Shown here piece by piece: positions 1-9,252 of a stretch of DNA of 41,622 nucleotides; the stretch's first letter is position 1, and the number at the start of each line of letters is the position of its first letter. Source of the DNA: Seminavis robusta (Eukaryota > Bacillariophyta > Bacillariophyceae > Naviculales > Naviculaceae); contig CAICTM010000951.1 of assembly GCA_903772945.1 (NCBI GenBank), forward strand, positions 1-41,622, in the 5' to 3' direction. The position numbers and the translations under genes were made by a program. Under the pieces are notes generated by a model. The model was not told the DNA's origin. It worked only from the letters and a program-made list of their open reading frames with translations, and made no database searches.

Positions 1-653
1 AAGAGAGAGATGTAGGTCTGTCTGTGATACATGCAGCAGGCCTCTCTGGTATAACGACCAGGGCCATTGCCTTTGCCTGGATCCTAGTCTGGAGGGGAGG
101 TTTACAACCTCTATAGACCCATATTGACATGATCTTGCTATAGTCTAGTAGCTCCACTTGACCTAAAAGTGGAATCGCGGTATTAATGGGGCAGTTTGGA
201 TGCTAAATCCGGATGGCACAGATGGATTTTCAGGTGCTCCTACTTGTACAGTGAGAGAACGCTTGCATTAAATCCGCTTGCTTCAAAGAAGGACCCGGAC
301 AGTGCAGAAGAGAAGGGAGGAGGTGATGCAGGTGCAGAGCTCGCCCGCGTCGAGAATCGAAAAAAATATCGAATGTACGTGTATGATTCGATTCAATCGA
401 ATCAAGGAGACCGATTGATTGATTGAATTCAAACATCAAACTCAGACCACCCGTCAAGAGAGCCACACACATTCTGGCTACCTGGTAGCTAGAGGTAGCA
501 AGTAGGAAGCAGGAGAGAACGGGCAAGTCTCTGTTGATTGGCCTTGAATGCAAAGAACGGTAACTATACATAAAAGGCACAGATACCGGTACCTCTATCA
601 TCCTGGTAACCTGCAAGGCGTAAGTTAAGTCTCCTCCTCTACACACATATCCT
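1..653. other. Intergenic, no gene seen
   Basis: No convincing coding sequence on either strand. The open frames here have no domain-like composition and no good start context. A short run of GATTC/GATTG-like repeats lies near positions 385-425. The left part may hold the 3' region of a gene outside the window, but nothing supports that directly. Confidence 0.5.
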
Positions 654-1967
654 TTATGGAATCACTTGGTCCATGGTCTTGAGAAGTGTTTCCTCAGATT
701 TTGCATCATCCCCTCCTTCAAGTATCATAACACTGCCCTGATGAAACATGACAATGCCAACATCCATAGGCCCAAGTGGAGGTCCAGCAGGCGGAAACGG
801 CCATCGCATAAAGAAGGATTGATGAATGAGAAGAAGGGGTGCTACTACATGAAGTGAGAACCAAGGGATCAGGGTATGAACTGTAAAGAGCTGGCCATAT
901 AGTGGATCAGCTGCTACCATCAGATCGTAGATGGGTGCCAACATGGTTCGACACAGCCATATCCAAAAGAATGGAAAGATGACTTGTGACAAGACAAAGG
1001 AATACAACCCACGGAGTGGCTGGCGGATCTTGTGATAAGGCCAAAAGTCAAATGCCACAGTGTGATATAGAGATCCAGATATTTGAGAGGCACCTATTGC
1101 CTCTGCGTAAAAGGTCCTGTCAACACCAGCAGCAATAACAACTTCATAGAGAGCCACTCCAAGACCAATGGACAGCAACGTCAACAGCATCTGCAAGAGT
1201 GGGTGTGGAAGAGCATAGAGGGGAGTTCCAGCAAAACCCTGAAACACCATAATGCTGGCAAAGCATTGGACCCAAACAATAATGCTCACAAGTAGTCCAA
1301 AGACATACCCAGCTTCAAAGGGACCATTTGGGTTGGAGGGATCCACCTTTGCGGGACCTTCAAAATCTATCAATTGAAAGACACCCGATGCCAACAAGAT
1401 CACAATCAAAGAGTTGATGGCAATGTTAACTGGAGGAAAGGAATGTGAAGGAACAAGAGGCCTTGGAAGGGTCTGAATGTTGAAAACCCACCACAAGGAG
1501 ACATAAAAGAGACAAATGCCGAACCAGGCGCCTCCAGGGAAAAGTGGGTATCCAGGATAAACATTGACAAAGAAAGCTGACAATGCCACCGCCATTCCAA
1601 TCACTAGGCCTGTCATGGTAAGACCCAGCAGGATTCTGCCATGGCCTCCCCAGTACCCCTTGCCAAAGTTCCCAAATGGTGCTGTCAGCGGCCACCCTCC
1701 CCCAATGATCCCAAACATGACCAAGTAGTGAAGCAGCCAAAAACTCCAAGGCACATAGGTCTCAACAGCCCACTTGGGGTTGGCGCTCATAGTAGCATAT
1801 GATAGTACCCAGGAAATAACCAGAACAACAAGAAACCTCACAACTTGATCTCCAATGGGAAGGATTTCCATGGTTGCACCTTTCTTGTTAGTCTCGTTGC
1901 TTCTCTCCGCACGTTCGTTGGGTTGTGGCTCTTCCAACTCTGCATGATGATGGGGTGCTGTGCTCAT
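654..1967 (-). CDS. Multi-pass membrane protein, family unknown
   Basis: A 437-residue protein starting at the ATG at 1967; the frame stays open slightly further upstream but has no earlier ATG. Residues 1-35 are polar and charged, probably cytosolic. About nine hydrophobic segments follow, at roughly residues 43-61, 70-92, 107-130, 142-162, 177-198, 220-242, 253-279, 317-345 and 362-385, then a short polar tail. The loops are rich in Gly, Pro and Trp, with several aromatic WP/FP pairs near membrane edges. It looks like an integral membrane protein, perhaps a transporter or a membrane enzyme, but I cannot assign a family and see no catalytic motif. No intron is needed and the frame is intact. 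It is transcribed in the same direction as the fucosyltransferase-like gene, about 640 bases downstream of that gene's stop. Confidence 0.8.
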   Translation of the reverse strand: MSTAPHHHAELEEPQPNERAERSNETNKKGATMEILPIGDQVVRFLVVLVISWVLSYATMSANPKWAVETYVPWSFWLLHYLVMFGIIGGGWPLTAPFGNFGKGYWGGHGRILLGLTMTGLVIGMAVALSAFFVNVYPGYPLFPGGAWFGICLFYVSLWWVFNIQTLPRPLVPSHSFPPVNIAINSLIVILLASGVFQLIDFEGPAKVDPSNPNGPFEAGYVFGLLVSIIVWVQCFASIMVFQGFAGTPLYALPHPLLQMLLTLLSIGLGVALYEVVIAAGVDRTFYAEAIGASQISGSLYHTVAFDFWPYHKIRQPLRGLYSFVLSQVIFPFFWIWLCRTMLAPIYDLMVAADPLYGQLFTVHTLIPWFSLHVVAPLLLIHQSFFMRWPFPPAGPPLGPMDVGIVMFHQGSVMILEGGDDAKSEETLLKTMDQVIP

Positions 1968-2611
1968 CTTGTTCGTCGGCAATGGTAAGATGTCGCTTTT
2001 CGAGGACTTCTTTGTTTTTGTTTGCCCTTTTTATGGTCCAACGTGGACCATGGTTACTTCCATTGGTGGCGGCACTTCGCCTGTTCGAGGCTGTTCATCG
2101 CCGAGAGCTCGGCGATGTTCTTCGGAGATTCGATTCGATTCGATTCGATTCTACCGCTCGGTGTTAGCGGAAGCAGCGAAAATAACCGACGAGGCACACC
2201 CCTATGAAAAAGAGCACCACGGCGCAAAGAAAAGGGATCTACAGGTTGTGTACAAGTTCTGGTATATTTCTATTTCAGCTTAGTTTTCTAGTTTCTTGCT
2301 CGCTAGTAGAGGAGGCTGTCACAATCAGCTGGCCAGCCCGGAGTCGAGGTAGCTGTAGATCATGATCAGGAGGTGGCTTCAGCAGGACGCATCATAGTTT
2401 GCGACCCAGGCCATTTCGCGATTGTTCGCGTGTATCCTCCTTGACTTGCGGCGGTGCTCCTTGCGAAGACGGAGCTGTTTCGCGGAACTGTTCCAGCTCT
2501 GGTTGGGTAAGACGGCTGTCAACAGTTTCTGGAGCTTCGGAAAGCACCATCGGTTTCTAGTTGCTGCCTAGTTGCTGCTGCCAGGATGTGGCTTGCTTGT
2601 TCAGGAGGTTT
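1968..2611. other. Intergenic between two minus-strand genes
   Basis: Contains the probable promoter and 5' leader of the membrane protein gene and the 3' region of the fucosyltransferase-like gene. A perfect five-copy GATTC microsatellite occupies 2127-2151. The open frames across it are shadows made by this repeat. Confidence 0.5.
2127..2151. repeat. GATTC microsatellite, 5 copies
   Basis: Five perfect tandem copies of a 5-base unit, about 160 bases upstream of the membrane protein start codon. Confidence 0.9.
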
Positions 2612-3949
2612 CTAATGCAGTCGGTAGTACCAGACATCTCGGTCCACTCCATAGGAGTTGGAATAATGAGGTGCATCTGGGTAATGGCACTTGCGCATGA
2701 GAGATGCCACAGAGCCCACATTACTGTTGAAGGTCCCAATGAAGTAGGTGGCATCCGACATCAATGACACTTCGGTCAAGAACTCAATGGTGGATTCATA
2801 GTCTGCCGGACCATTCCTCTCTCGTCGAAAGTCGCTCCCGTGTTCCGTGTCCTTGGTCACCGTATGGATCTTGCAGCGGACCTTCTTTTCTTTCAAGCTT
2901 TGTTTGATTTCATCAATGGCGGCATAATCATCGGACGTGATGAAGCAATCATCAATTCGGGTTTTGTCTCTCTTGGCCACCTCCAATAGCTTGTCTACAT
3001 AGTCCGAACCAGGATAGGCAGCCGATTCTCCAATGAGCTTGTCACCCCGTCGAACATGAAAGGCAACCGATTTGGTGTGACGAATGTCTGGAATGTTGTT
3101 TTCATCCATGACGGCCTTGATTTCCTGCTTGGCCTGGTCGTTGAATTGAAAGTTGTCACAAGTTTCCTTGGCAAACCGATTGTACACCTCCTCTCCTTCA
3201 GTTCCATAGATGGGCGGGAAGAACCCACGGTAGCCTTCTCCGGGGCACCATTGCACTTCCATTTGCTGCTCCCTGTCTCGGTAGTCACCGGTCATGCCAA
3301 CAGCTCCCACCACTTGTCCCATGGGCGGTGTGTGGAAGCGTGGTCGGATGATGGAATCCCATTCTCCTTCTCTCAAAACAGGGAATTGGGGAGTAAAGAA
3401 TCCATGGAGGACACCGGTTTTGCCATCCTTCCATCGGTAGTTGTAGTGAGTATCGTCCACAATGAAACCCCGACCCTTATCCCCAAAGAGGATCTTTTGG
3501 CCCATAATGTTCATGATTTGAGAGCAAAGTCCACTGCCTTGTACCAAGCAAACATTGGTCATCTTATTCCCCAAAATGTAGTCGACGTAGTTGACTTGTG
3601 GAGGTGTTGTTGTGGTGGTGGCTTCGATCGCGGCATCTTCCTCGCTGAATGTGGATGAGCTCAAGTTGTCGACTGCTGTTCCAGCAGTAGGCTCTTCCAT
3701 TCCTGCCTCATCAAAGTCCTTGACTTTTTCCACACCCCCACAAGGACCAGTTCGCACCAGATTGACGTACAGCACGACTACAGCAATACAGACATTGAGA
3801 AACACCAACAAAAGGTACCTCGTGGTACAGAGCCCAGCAGACGCAGAAGGAGATTTCTGTGGTGAACCCTCCTCCGTGTCCTTGATTGTCATGGGTAGCT
3901 CGGCGGTCAGAGGCACGATTTCCCCGTGGTCTTCTGGTTGCAAACACAT
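2612..3949 (-). CDS. Fucosyltransferase-like type II membrane protein (GT23/FUT8-like)
   Basis: A 445-residue protein read from the first in-frame ATG at 3949; the frame runs 16 codons further upstream but only to a TTG. The layout is that of a Golgi type II glycosyltransferase: a short cytosolic tail, one membrane span at about residues 45-64, an acidic and Thr/Ser-rich stem to about residue 118, then the catalytic domain. The HVRRGDK motif at about 298-304 matches the Arg-rich sugar-nucleotide-binding motif of alpha-1,6-fucosyltransferases (GT23). It is followed by CFITSDD near 335-341 and a C-terminal segment, EVSLMSDATYFIGTFNSNVGS (split here: EVSLMSDATYF, then IGTFNSNVGS), like the conserved 'LVCTFSSQV' region of that family. 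The expected role is transfer of fucose from GDP-fucose to N-glycans or another acceptor in the secretory pathway. The acceptor cannot be read from sequence. A different nucleotide-sugar transferase of the same fold is possible. Confidence 0.78.
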   Translation of the reverse strand: MCLQPEDHGEIVPLTAELPMTIKDTEEGSPQKSPSASAGLCTTRYLLLVFLNVCIAVVVLYVNLVRTGPCGGVEKVKDFDEAGMEEPTAGTAVDNLSSSTFSEEDAAIEATTTTTPPQVNYVDYILGNKMTNVCLVQGSGLCSQIMNIMGQKILFGDKGRGFIVDDTHYNYRWKDGKTGVLHGFFTPQFPVLREGEWDSIIRPRFHTPPMGQVVGAVGMTGDYRDREQQMEVQWCPGEGYRGFFPPIYGTEGEEVYNRFAKETCDNFQFNDQAKQEIKAVMDENNIPDIRHTKSVAFHVRRGDKLIGESAAYPGSDYVDKLLEVAKRDKTRIDDCFITSDDYAAIDEIKQSLKEKKVRCKIHTVTKDTEHGSDFRRERNGPADYESTIEFLTEVSLMSDATYFIGTFNSNVGSVASLMRKCHYPDAPHYSNSYGVDRDVWYYRLH

Positions 3950-4300
3950 GGTCTTGTTTGTTGTTTTTAAAAGTAGTACAGTAGTTCTTTCTTGCAAATT
4001 AATTGTGTGAGAACAAATACATTCGGAACCTCACAATCGACCGATTGACCGAGCTGCAAACGACCAATTTTGTTTGAACCTTGCGGGGTAGCATGGTAAA
4101 AGCATCACTGGCTCACTGGCACAAGCATGATCGAATAAAATTCCGCAAGGTCGAGTCACAGGTCACAGATAGAGCAAAAAGCCCGTCGTGACTAATTTTA
4201 TTTAACCACTGGCTTTTTTGTTCTTGATCGGACATTGGACATTGCTTTCTTTAACTGTGAAAACTCAGTACTACCACGTGCCGTATTGAACAGGTCAACA
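3950..4300. other. Divergent intergenic region
   Basis: Lies between two divergently transcribed genes and should hold both promoters. I see no confident TATA box or other defined element. Confidence 0.45.
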
Positions 4301-4877
4301 TGAAGCATCTCAAAAAGCTGCTCTGCTGTTTTCCTTCTCTGTTGGTGTTTGTTATCCTGTTTGTGCCGGTGGTGGCTACCAGTACAGACGCGATTCTCAC
4401 CGGCACCGTCCCTTTCTTTCTCTTATCCTACCGGTACTACCCATTAGGGTACGTACCATCTCCTGCGTACTGATGATGTCACGGAAGATACTTGAATATG
4501 CAGTATCAATAGCAAGCAGGGGATCCCTCATCAAGATTTCCGGTAGTAGTAGATACAGGTGCTGCAGACTTTTCTCGGCTTCTTCTAAAGATGTGACGTC
4601 AATAAAGAGTCTCTTTCTTCATGTTGGGCCAAGTGGAGATTGCTGGACCGGATCGTCTATATTCGCAGCCAAGCATTTACAGCCAGATTACGTCAAGAGC
4701 ATTCCGCTGCATCCACCGTTCAATGACATTTGTCCCGACACGCTCATTGAAGTGCTGGAAGAGAATGCTTCATTGGCACACGAGCTATACGATACGGCTG
4801 CCTTTTCTTCAGACGTATTGCAGCGGGTGCGACAAGTCATGGAGGAAAACAACATTGCCAGTGACAAGGAGCCATGA
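4301..4877 (+). CDS. Small protein of unknown function, possible two-exon gene with signal peptide
   Basis: Two models fit. Model A is a single exon from the ATG at 4473 (134 residues) with an Arg/Ser-rich N terminus like a mitochondrial presequence. Model B starts at the ATG at 4301, encodes a signal-peptide-like N terminus (MKHLKKLLCC, then a long Leu/Val/Phe run) and is spliced from 4448 to 4504. The 55-nt intron has a GTACGT donor, a TACTGAT branch-like sequence and an ATGCAG acceptor, and the junction joins in frame with the same downstream protein. Model B gives 173 residues. Its intron is shorter than the 77-105 nt introns of the other genes here, which weakens it. The shared C-terminal part, about 100 residues, is soluble and contains an LFLHVGPSGD segment and an acidic helical end. 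I do not recognise the family. Confidence 0.55.
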
Positions 4878-5136
4878 TTTGCAATTTGCAAGCACGTCTA
4901 ATTCTGTGTACAGACAAAAAGGCTACTAGCTAGACTATTATAACCGTTCCAAGCTAGCTAACTATCGGTTTCCTTTACGGGGCCTTGCAATGAGTCGATG
5001 GCTACATTGGATTGTTTCAGAGTCTTTAACTAATGCCCCATAGGCTACCGTGCGTACATAGCTATCTTAGCAACCATCGACACGCATACCTCTCATAGAG
5101 CAACCAGCCAGGGATTGCGTTCACTCTTCTCCATCA

Positions 5137-8100
5137 TCACACCTTTGCCTTTTTGAGCGCATCCCATGGGAAAATAATAGGATCTTTGGTCGGATCGTAA
5201 AGTGGCCTCTTCCGACGAGGAGTCGCACTTTGCTGGGATGATTGCGGGTTGGGTGTTACGTGCTGCGTAGTCATTCGTCGAACAGGTTGCTTGGCTTTCT
5301 TTTCGTCCTCCGAGGAGGAATCATCGTCCGAGCTACTACTGGAAGAGGAATCGTCGTCCGAGCTGCTGCTGCTGGACGAAGAGCTGCTGCTGGACGAGGA
5401 CGACGAAGAGCTGCCACTAGAGCTGCTTTCGTCCGACGAAGAGTCGTCGTCATCATCATCTTCGGGGTCGCCGCCGACACCTTCCTTTTCTTCTCTTACG
5501 GATCCTTTCTTGGCTTTCGGAGGGCCGACTTTCTTGGACTCTTCTGCTACGGGTTTGGACTCCTTGCTGCTACCAGTCTTCGTCTCCTTCTGCGACGTGC
5601 CCTTATCTTTGTCCTTCCTATTCAACGCGCTCTTCGGATCTGGCTTGGATTTACTCGTGTCGGTTGCACCTTTATCGTCCTTGGCCTGAGAATTGGATTT
5701 CTTCAGGTCCGTCGCACCTCCTTTGTCCTCAGCCTGATGATTGTCATCTGATTTCTTCTTGGACTGTTTGGGTGCTACTGCCTTCTTCGAATCAACAACT
5801 TCCTTCAAGTGTTCGGACTCGACCGAGGATTGAGATATCTTAGCCGGTGACGGTGGGTTCCTTTTCTTCTTGGGCTCGCCACTATCGCTTTCGTCTTCGC
5901 TATCCGTAGTCGATGATGATGACGATGACGAAGAATCACTCTTGCCTGCAGTGCCCATACGGGTGCTAGAGCCACTAGATACATTCGAGTGGGATCTCTT
6001 GCGCTGCAAATTCCGATCATTGGTGCTGTCTTGCTTGTCCTTGTCAGACTTGTCCCTTGTGTCGGTCTTTCCAGTTTCGATGGGCTTGCCTGTCTTTTTG
6101 CTCTTTGTCTTCACGGCATCCTCGCCCATGCTGTTGTTGGCTTCTTCTGACAATTCCAATTCTTTCAAGTCCCTGGGACCCTTCACACTCGACACCGCCG
6201 TCGATGAAGAGGCGCTCATTTCATCTAAACGTTCCCTCCTGCTCCTGCTTGCATCCACATGCTTTTTAGGCGAGGAGGGGGTCTTTTTCGATATGTTGTT
6301 GCCACCCTCTGAGGACGCATTCTTGTTTTGCGCAGGGGCCTCCATGGTCTTGTTGCGATCAGTGGAACTCCCCAAAGCAGCAGTGGTCTTTCTTGTGCGG
6401 GATTCTTCCGCGCTCTGTTGTTCCTTCGAAGCTGCTGAGTCAGCCGAGTTCTTACGATCTTTTAATGATGCAGAAGCATCAGTGGTCCTGTTTTGGGGGT
6501 CTGCTCCCAATTTCTGGCGATCTTTGGAACTTGCAGAGGGAGATGTGGTACTGCTTGGGGGTGCACGGTTCAAGTTGTTTTGGTGGTCATCTTTTGACGC
6601 TGCAGCGACTTCAGCGACGCCCTTGGTGGCATCGTTCACACTCTTGCGATCATTATTCTTTGTCGAGGCATCCTTTTTACCTTTTACGGGACCTTCTTTT
6701 ATTTTCTTGCCGTTCTTTTTCTTTCCCGAGCCACTTCTGCTGCTGCTTCCCGAGCCGTCACTCGATGTCGAAGTGCTGTTGCTACTACTGCTGCTGCTGG
6801 ACTTTGCACTTGCAGCGTCATCATCACCTTTCTCCTGGTGCGTCTTCTCTTTTGCTTCCGTTTTTCTGGTCGATTCTTTGGCAGGTGCTGCATTTGACGG
6901 CGCCGTGGAACACTCCTTGGAGTCGGAAGAAGCTCCGGCCCGCTGGGGTTGCACCGGTGGTTTGTCGTTGTTGACGTCAGTAGTGGTTGATATCCAATGC
7001 TCGTCAGTAGTGAATTCGTCCTCATGCTGCAGTGGAACCTCGATTACAGAAACAGGAGGGCCGGGAGAATCCTCCTTATCTCGTCTCCGCTTCTTGGCGG
7101 GTGTCTCCGAAACGTCAGTGGTGGGTTGTAGCGATTCGCTTTGTTTTGAAACAGGTTTCTTGGTGTCCTCTTCTTCCTCTTGAACACCACTTTTCTCGAC
7201 GTGTTTGTTGCTGCTTTCGGCAATTGCATCAGACTCTTCTTCCTCGGGATCCTCCTGAGTTATTGGGATTGAATCCGCTGGTTTGTGCTTTTCTGTGTTC
7301 TTAGGCTCCGGACTTTTCTTGTCCGTGGGATTGTCATCCTTCTTGTCTTTTTCTTGATTGCCCTTCTCTTTCTTCCTCTTTCCGAGTTCCTTATCCTTCG
7401 GTTCCATTCGTGTCTTCTCTGTTTCATCCTCTGGGTCTGTTCGATCCTTCTTGGATTCCTTCTCTGCCTTGTTCTTCTGTTCAGCCGTCTCCTTTTTCTT
7501 TGGGTCCTTCTTTGTACGTCCATCCTTTTTGTCCTCCTTGGAAATTTGTACTTTTTCTTTGGTAGGTTTGTCTAGCTTGGTTCGTTTGGAAGGCGGTTGG
7601 TTTGTCGTATTCTCGGCGTCATCCTCCTCTTCGGCTGCTTTCCGCTTCTTTGGTTTCACTTCCTTGAATACAGGCTTGAGAGACTCCAACGAAATGTTCG
7701 TGTGGTTGGATATGGAGGAAACTTCTTTGGCTCTGCTCTCCTTTTCATCGTCTTCTTTGGCTTTTTTCTTGGTCTTTGTTGCTGTTTTACTAGTAGGTGT
7801 GGGCTTCTTTCCTAGATCATCCGACGTCTTGGGGCTTTTGCCTTGTTTTTGTTTTTGCTCCTCTTCCCATAACTCTCGTCGTTCGCGTCGAGACAGAGTC
7901 TTCTTGGGTTGTTCTGGCGATTTTTGTTGTTCCTGCTGCTGTGCTTTGGATGCTGCAGATTGTTTCTTCGGCTCTTGTTCCTCCTTGTTGTTGCTAGCGT
8001 TGTCTAGTTTCCGTTTTGCCACATCCTTGCCATTATGGTTGGATACGGAAACTACCCGGCCTTGTATCCGATCGGGTGGTGGGATATGAATACAGGGTAG

Positions 8101-8691
8101 CTTGTCATAATCCAAATCGAATGGCTCTGGATACCGTTGATTTTTGACCAAGAGGGTAATTTCTTCCATTTCCTCTGGCAACAAATCCACCATGGTATCT
8201 GGAGCCGCCCAAATGGCGTTTGGTTGAGATGTGGCGGCGACACAAACATGAAAGATTCTGGGTTTTTGCTTTTTGCTACGTTTCATGGCGACTTGTTCTG
8301 TCGAGACGAGGAAACTGTAGTTGGGTCCCGTTCGAATGGCAAACTTGGTACAGTCGGGAGCATGGCGCTGGTGAAACGCTCGCCAACACTCCGAAGGACT
8401 TTGTTCCAGCAAGAAATTGTGGAGAAACTCTTCTACCGATTCATCCGGTGGAATGACTTTGCGATAGCGAAGCGACTGTTCCTTGTTGCCATTGTCATTA
8501 TTGCTTTGTCTCAATACTTCCCAGGGGAGTACCAGGGAGACCACCACGGGTGCTTTTTGGTTCAGAACAATAGAAGGAGAACCAAAGGGAAATACGAATG
8601 GTGATGGCCAAGATAAACTGTGTCTATCCCAGTCTGGCTCCTGATCATCTTCTTCCTCCTCTTCTTCCTGACGCCGTTTTCGGAGGGACAT
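5137..8691 (-). CDS. Long low-complexity, probably nuclear protein with conserved-looking N-terminal module
   Basis: An intact 1184-residue frame from the ATG at 8691. Residues 1-25 are basic then acidic. Residues of about 25-215 have ordinary folded-protein composition (hydrophobic strands, FPFGSPSIVL, a Trp/Cys-containing helix), which suggests one globular domain. Residues 220-1090 are highly charged low complexity (Lys, Glu, Asp, Ser, Thr) with many KKRK-like basic clusters usable as nuclear localisation signals. A run of Ser and Asp lies near 1090-1150, and a short hydrophobic tail (IIFPWDALKK) ends the protein. Alternating acidic serine tracts and lysine blocks resemble nucleolar or splicing-associated scaffolds such as Nopp140 and SR-related proteins, and casein kinase 2 sites would be abundant. 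This is a likeness of composition, not demonstrated homology. The biased codons create long antisense frames, for example 5870-7183 on the plus strand, which are not genes. Confidence 0.8.
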   Translation of the reverse strand: MSLRKRRQEEEEEEDDQEPDWDRHSLSWPSPFVFPFGSPSIVLNQKAPVVVSLVLPWEVLRQSNNDNGNKEQSLRYRKVIPPDESVEEFLHNFLLEQSPSECWRAFHQRHAPDCTKFAIRTGPNYSFLVSTEQVAMKRSKKQKPRIFHVCVAATSQPNAIWAAPDTMVDLLPEEMEEITLLVKNQRYPEPFDLDYDKLPCIHIPPPDRIQGRVVSVSNHNGKDVAKRKLDNASNNKEEQEPKKQSAASKAQQQEQQKSPEQPKKTLSRRERRELWEEEQKQKQGKSPKTSDDLGKKPTPTSKTATKTKKKAKEDDEKESRAKEVSSISNHTNISLESLKPVFKEVKPKKRKAAEEEDDAENTTNQPPSKRTKLDKPTKEKVQISKEDKKDGRTKKDPKKKETAEQKNKAEKESKKDRTDPEDETEKTRMEPKDKELGKRKKEKGNQEKDKKDDNPTDKKSPEPKNTEKHKPADSIPITQEDPEEEESDAIAESSNKHVEKSGVQEEEEDTKKPVSKQSESLQPTTDVSETPAKKRRRDKEDSPGPPVSVIEVPLQHEDEFTTDEHWISTTTDVNNDKPPVQPQRAGASSDSKECSTAPSNAAPAKESTRKTEAKEKTHQEKGDDDAASAKSSSSSSSNSTSTSSDGSGSSSRSGSGKKKNGKKIKEGPVKGKKDASTKNNDRKSVNDATKGVAEVAAASKDDHQNNLNRAPPSSTTSPSASSKDRQKLGADPQNRTTDASASLKDRKNSADSAASKEQQSAEESRTRKTTAALGSSTDRNKTMEAPAQNKNASSEGGNNISKKTPSSPKKHVDASRSRRERLDEMSASSSTAVSSVKGPRDLKELELSEEANNSMGEDAVKTKSKKTGKPIETGKTDTRDKSDKDKQDSTNDRNLQRKRSHSNVSSGSSTRMGTAGKSDSSSSSSSSTTDSEDESDSGEPKKKRNPPSPAKISQSSVESEHLKEVVDSKKAVAPKQSKKKSDDNHQAEDKGGATDLKKSNSQAKDDKGATDTSKSKPDPKSALNRKDKDKGTSQKETKTGSSKESKPVAEESKKVGPPKAKKGSVREEKEGVGGDPEDDDDDDSSSDESSSSGSSSSSSSSSSSSSSSSSSDDDSSSSSSSDDDSSSEDEKKAKQPVRRMTTQHVTPNPQSSQQSATPRRKRPLYDPTKDPIIFPWDALKKAKV

Positions 8692-9252
8692 GGTGGAGGT
8701 AAACGTGCTTATACTTTTATTCTATGTCGGGGTGAAGGCAATAGTTAGTTGGAGATGGCCTTTGTCAGTTGACCGTCTCCAAAGAAAGATCCGTGGGAAA
8801 TGAATGGTGAAGAGCCCGCCTTTTGTCGGATCTTTGAAGGCAGCTAGCAGAGCTGCTGGTACTGTATCAGTCGTAGCAACAAAGTTCAAAAAGCCTGGGC
8901 CAAAGGCACCTTGCCCTTTTTGCTGTTTTTAAACCCCTCCACACAAAGTGGACTACCACAGGGCCCATCATTTACTGGACCTCCAGGAGGACGTCACCTG
9001 GCCCTGCTCAAGGGCTAACGCCAGCACTGGGGTCTACACATAACCCAACACCAGGACCACCAAATGGCGCCACCCCAGGAACCACCATCCCTCGCATAAA
9101 CCAGGCTCCACACACAACCCAACCGCCCATCACCAGGACCACCACATGGTGCTAGTAAGTTCAGCATGCTTCCAAAAGGCTGTAACTATGTTTATCATTA
9201 TCACTTGAGCAGATGCCGTTGGGGTGTTGACATCATTGGCTCTCTGCAGATT
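8692..9252. other. Intergenic with short imperfect repeats
   Basis: No coding sequence seen. Two related segments occur near 9048-9070 and 9126-9150 (CCCA-CACCAGGACCACC followed by AATGG or ACATGG) in C/A-rich sequence. Confidence 0.4.

Noticed and set aside
3056..3658. 200-codon plus-strand frame
   Set aside because: Antisense to the fucosyltransferase-like gene, which has motifs and a sensible layout.
5870..7183. 437-codon open frame on the plus strand
   Set aside because: Antisense of the low-complexity coding sequence at 5137-8691; its Ser/Leu/Phe/Val composition is what reversing Lys/Glu/Asp/Ser codons produces.
7358..8089. 243-codon plus-strand frame with hydrophobic stretches
   Set aside because: Also an antisense shadow of the same gene; hydrophobicity comes from reversed charged codons.
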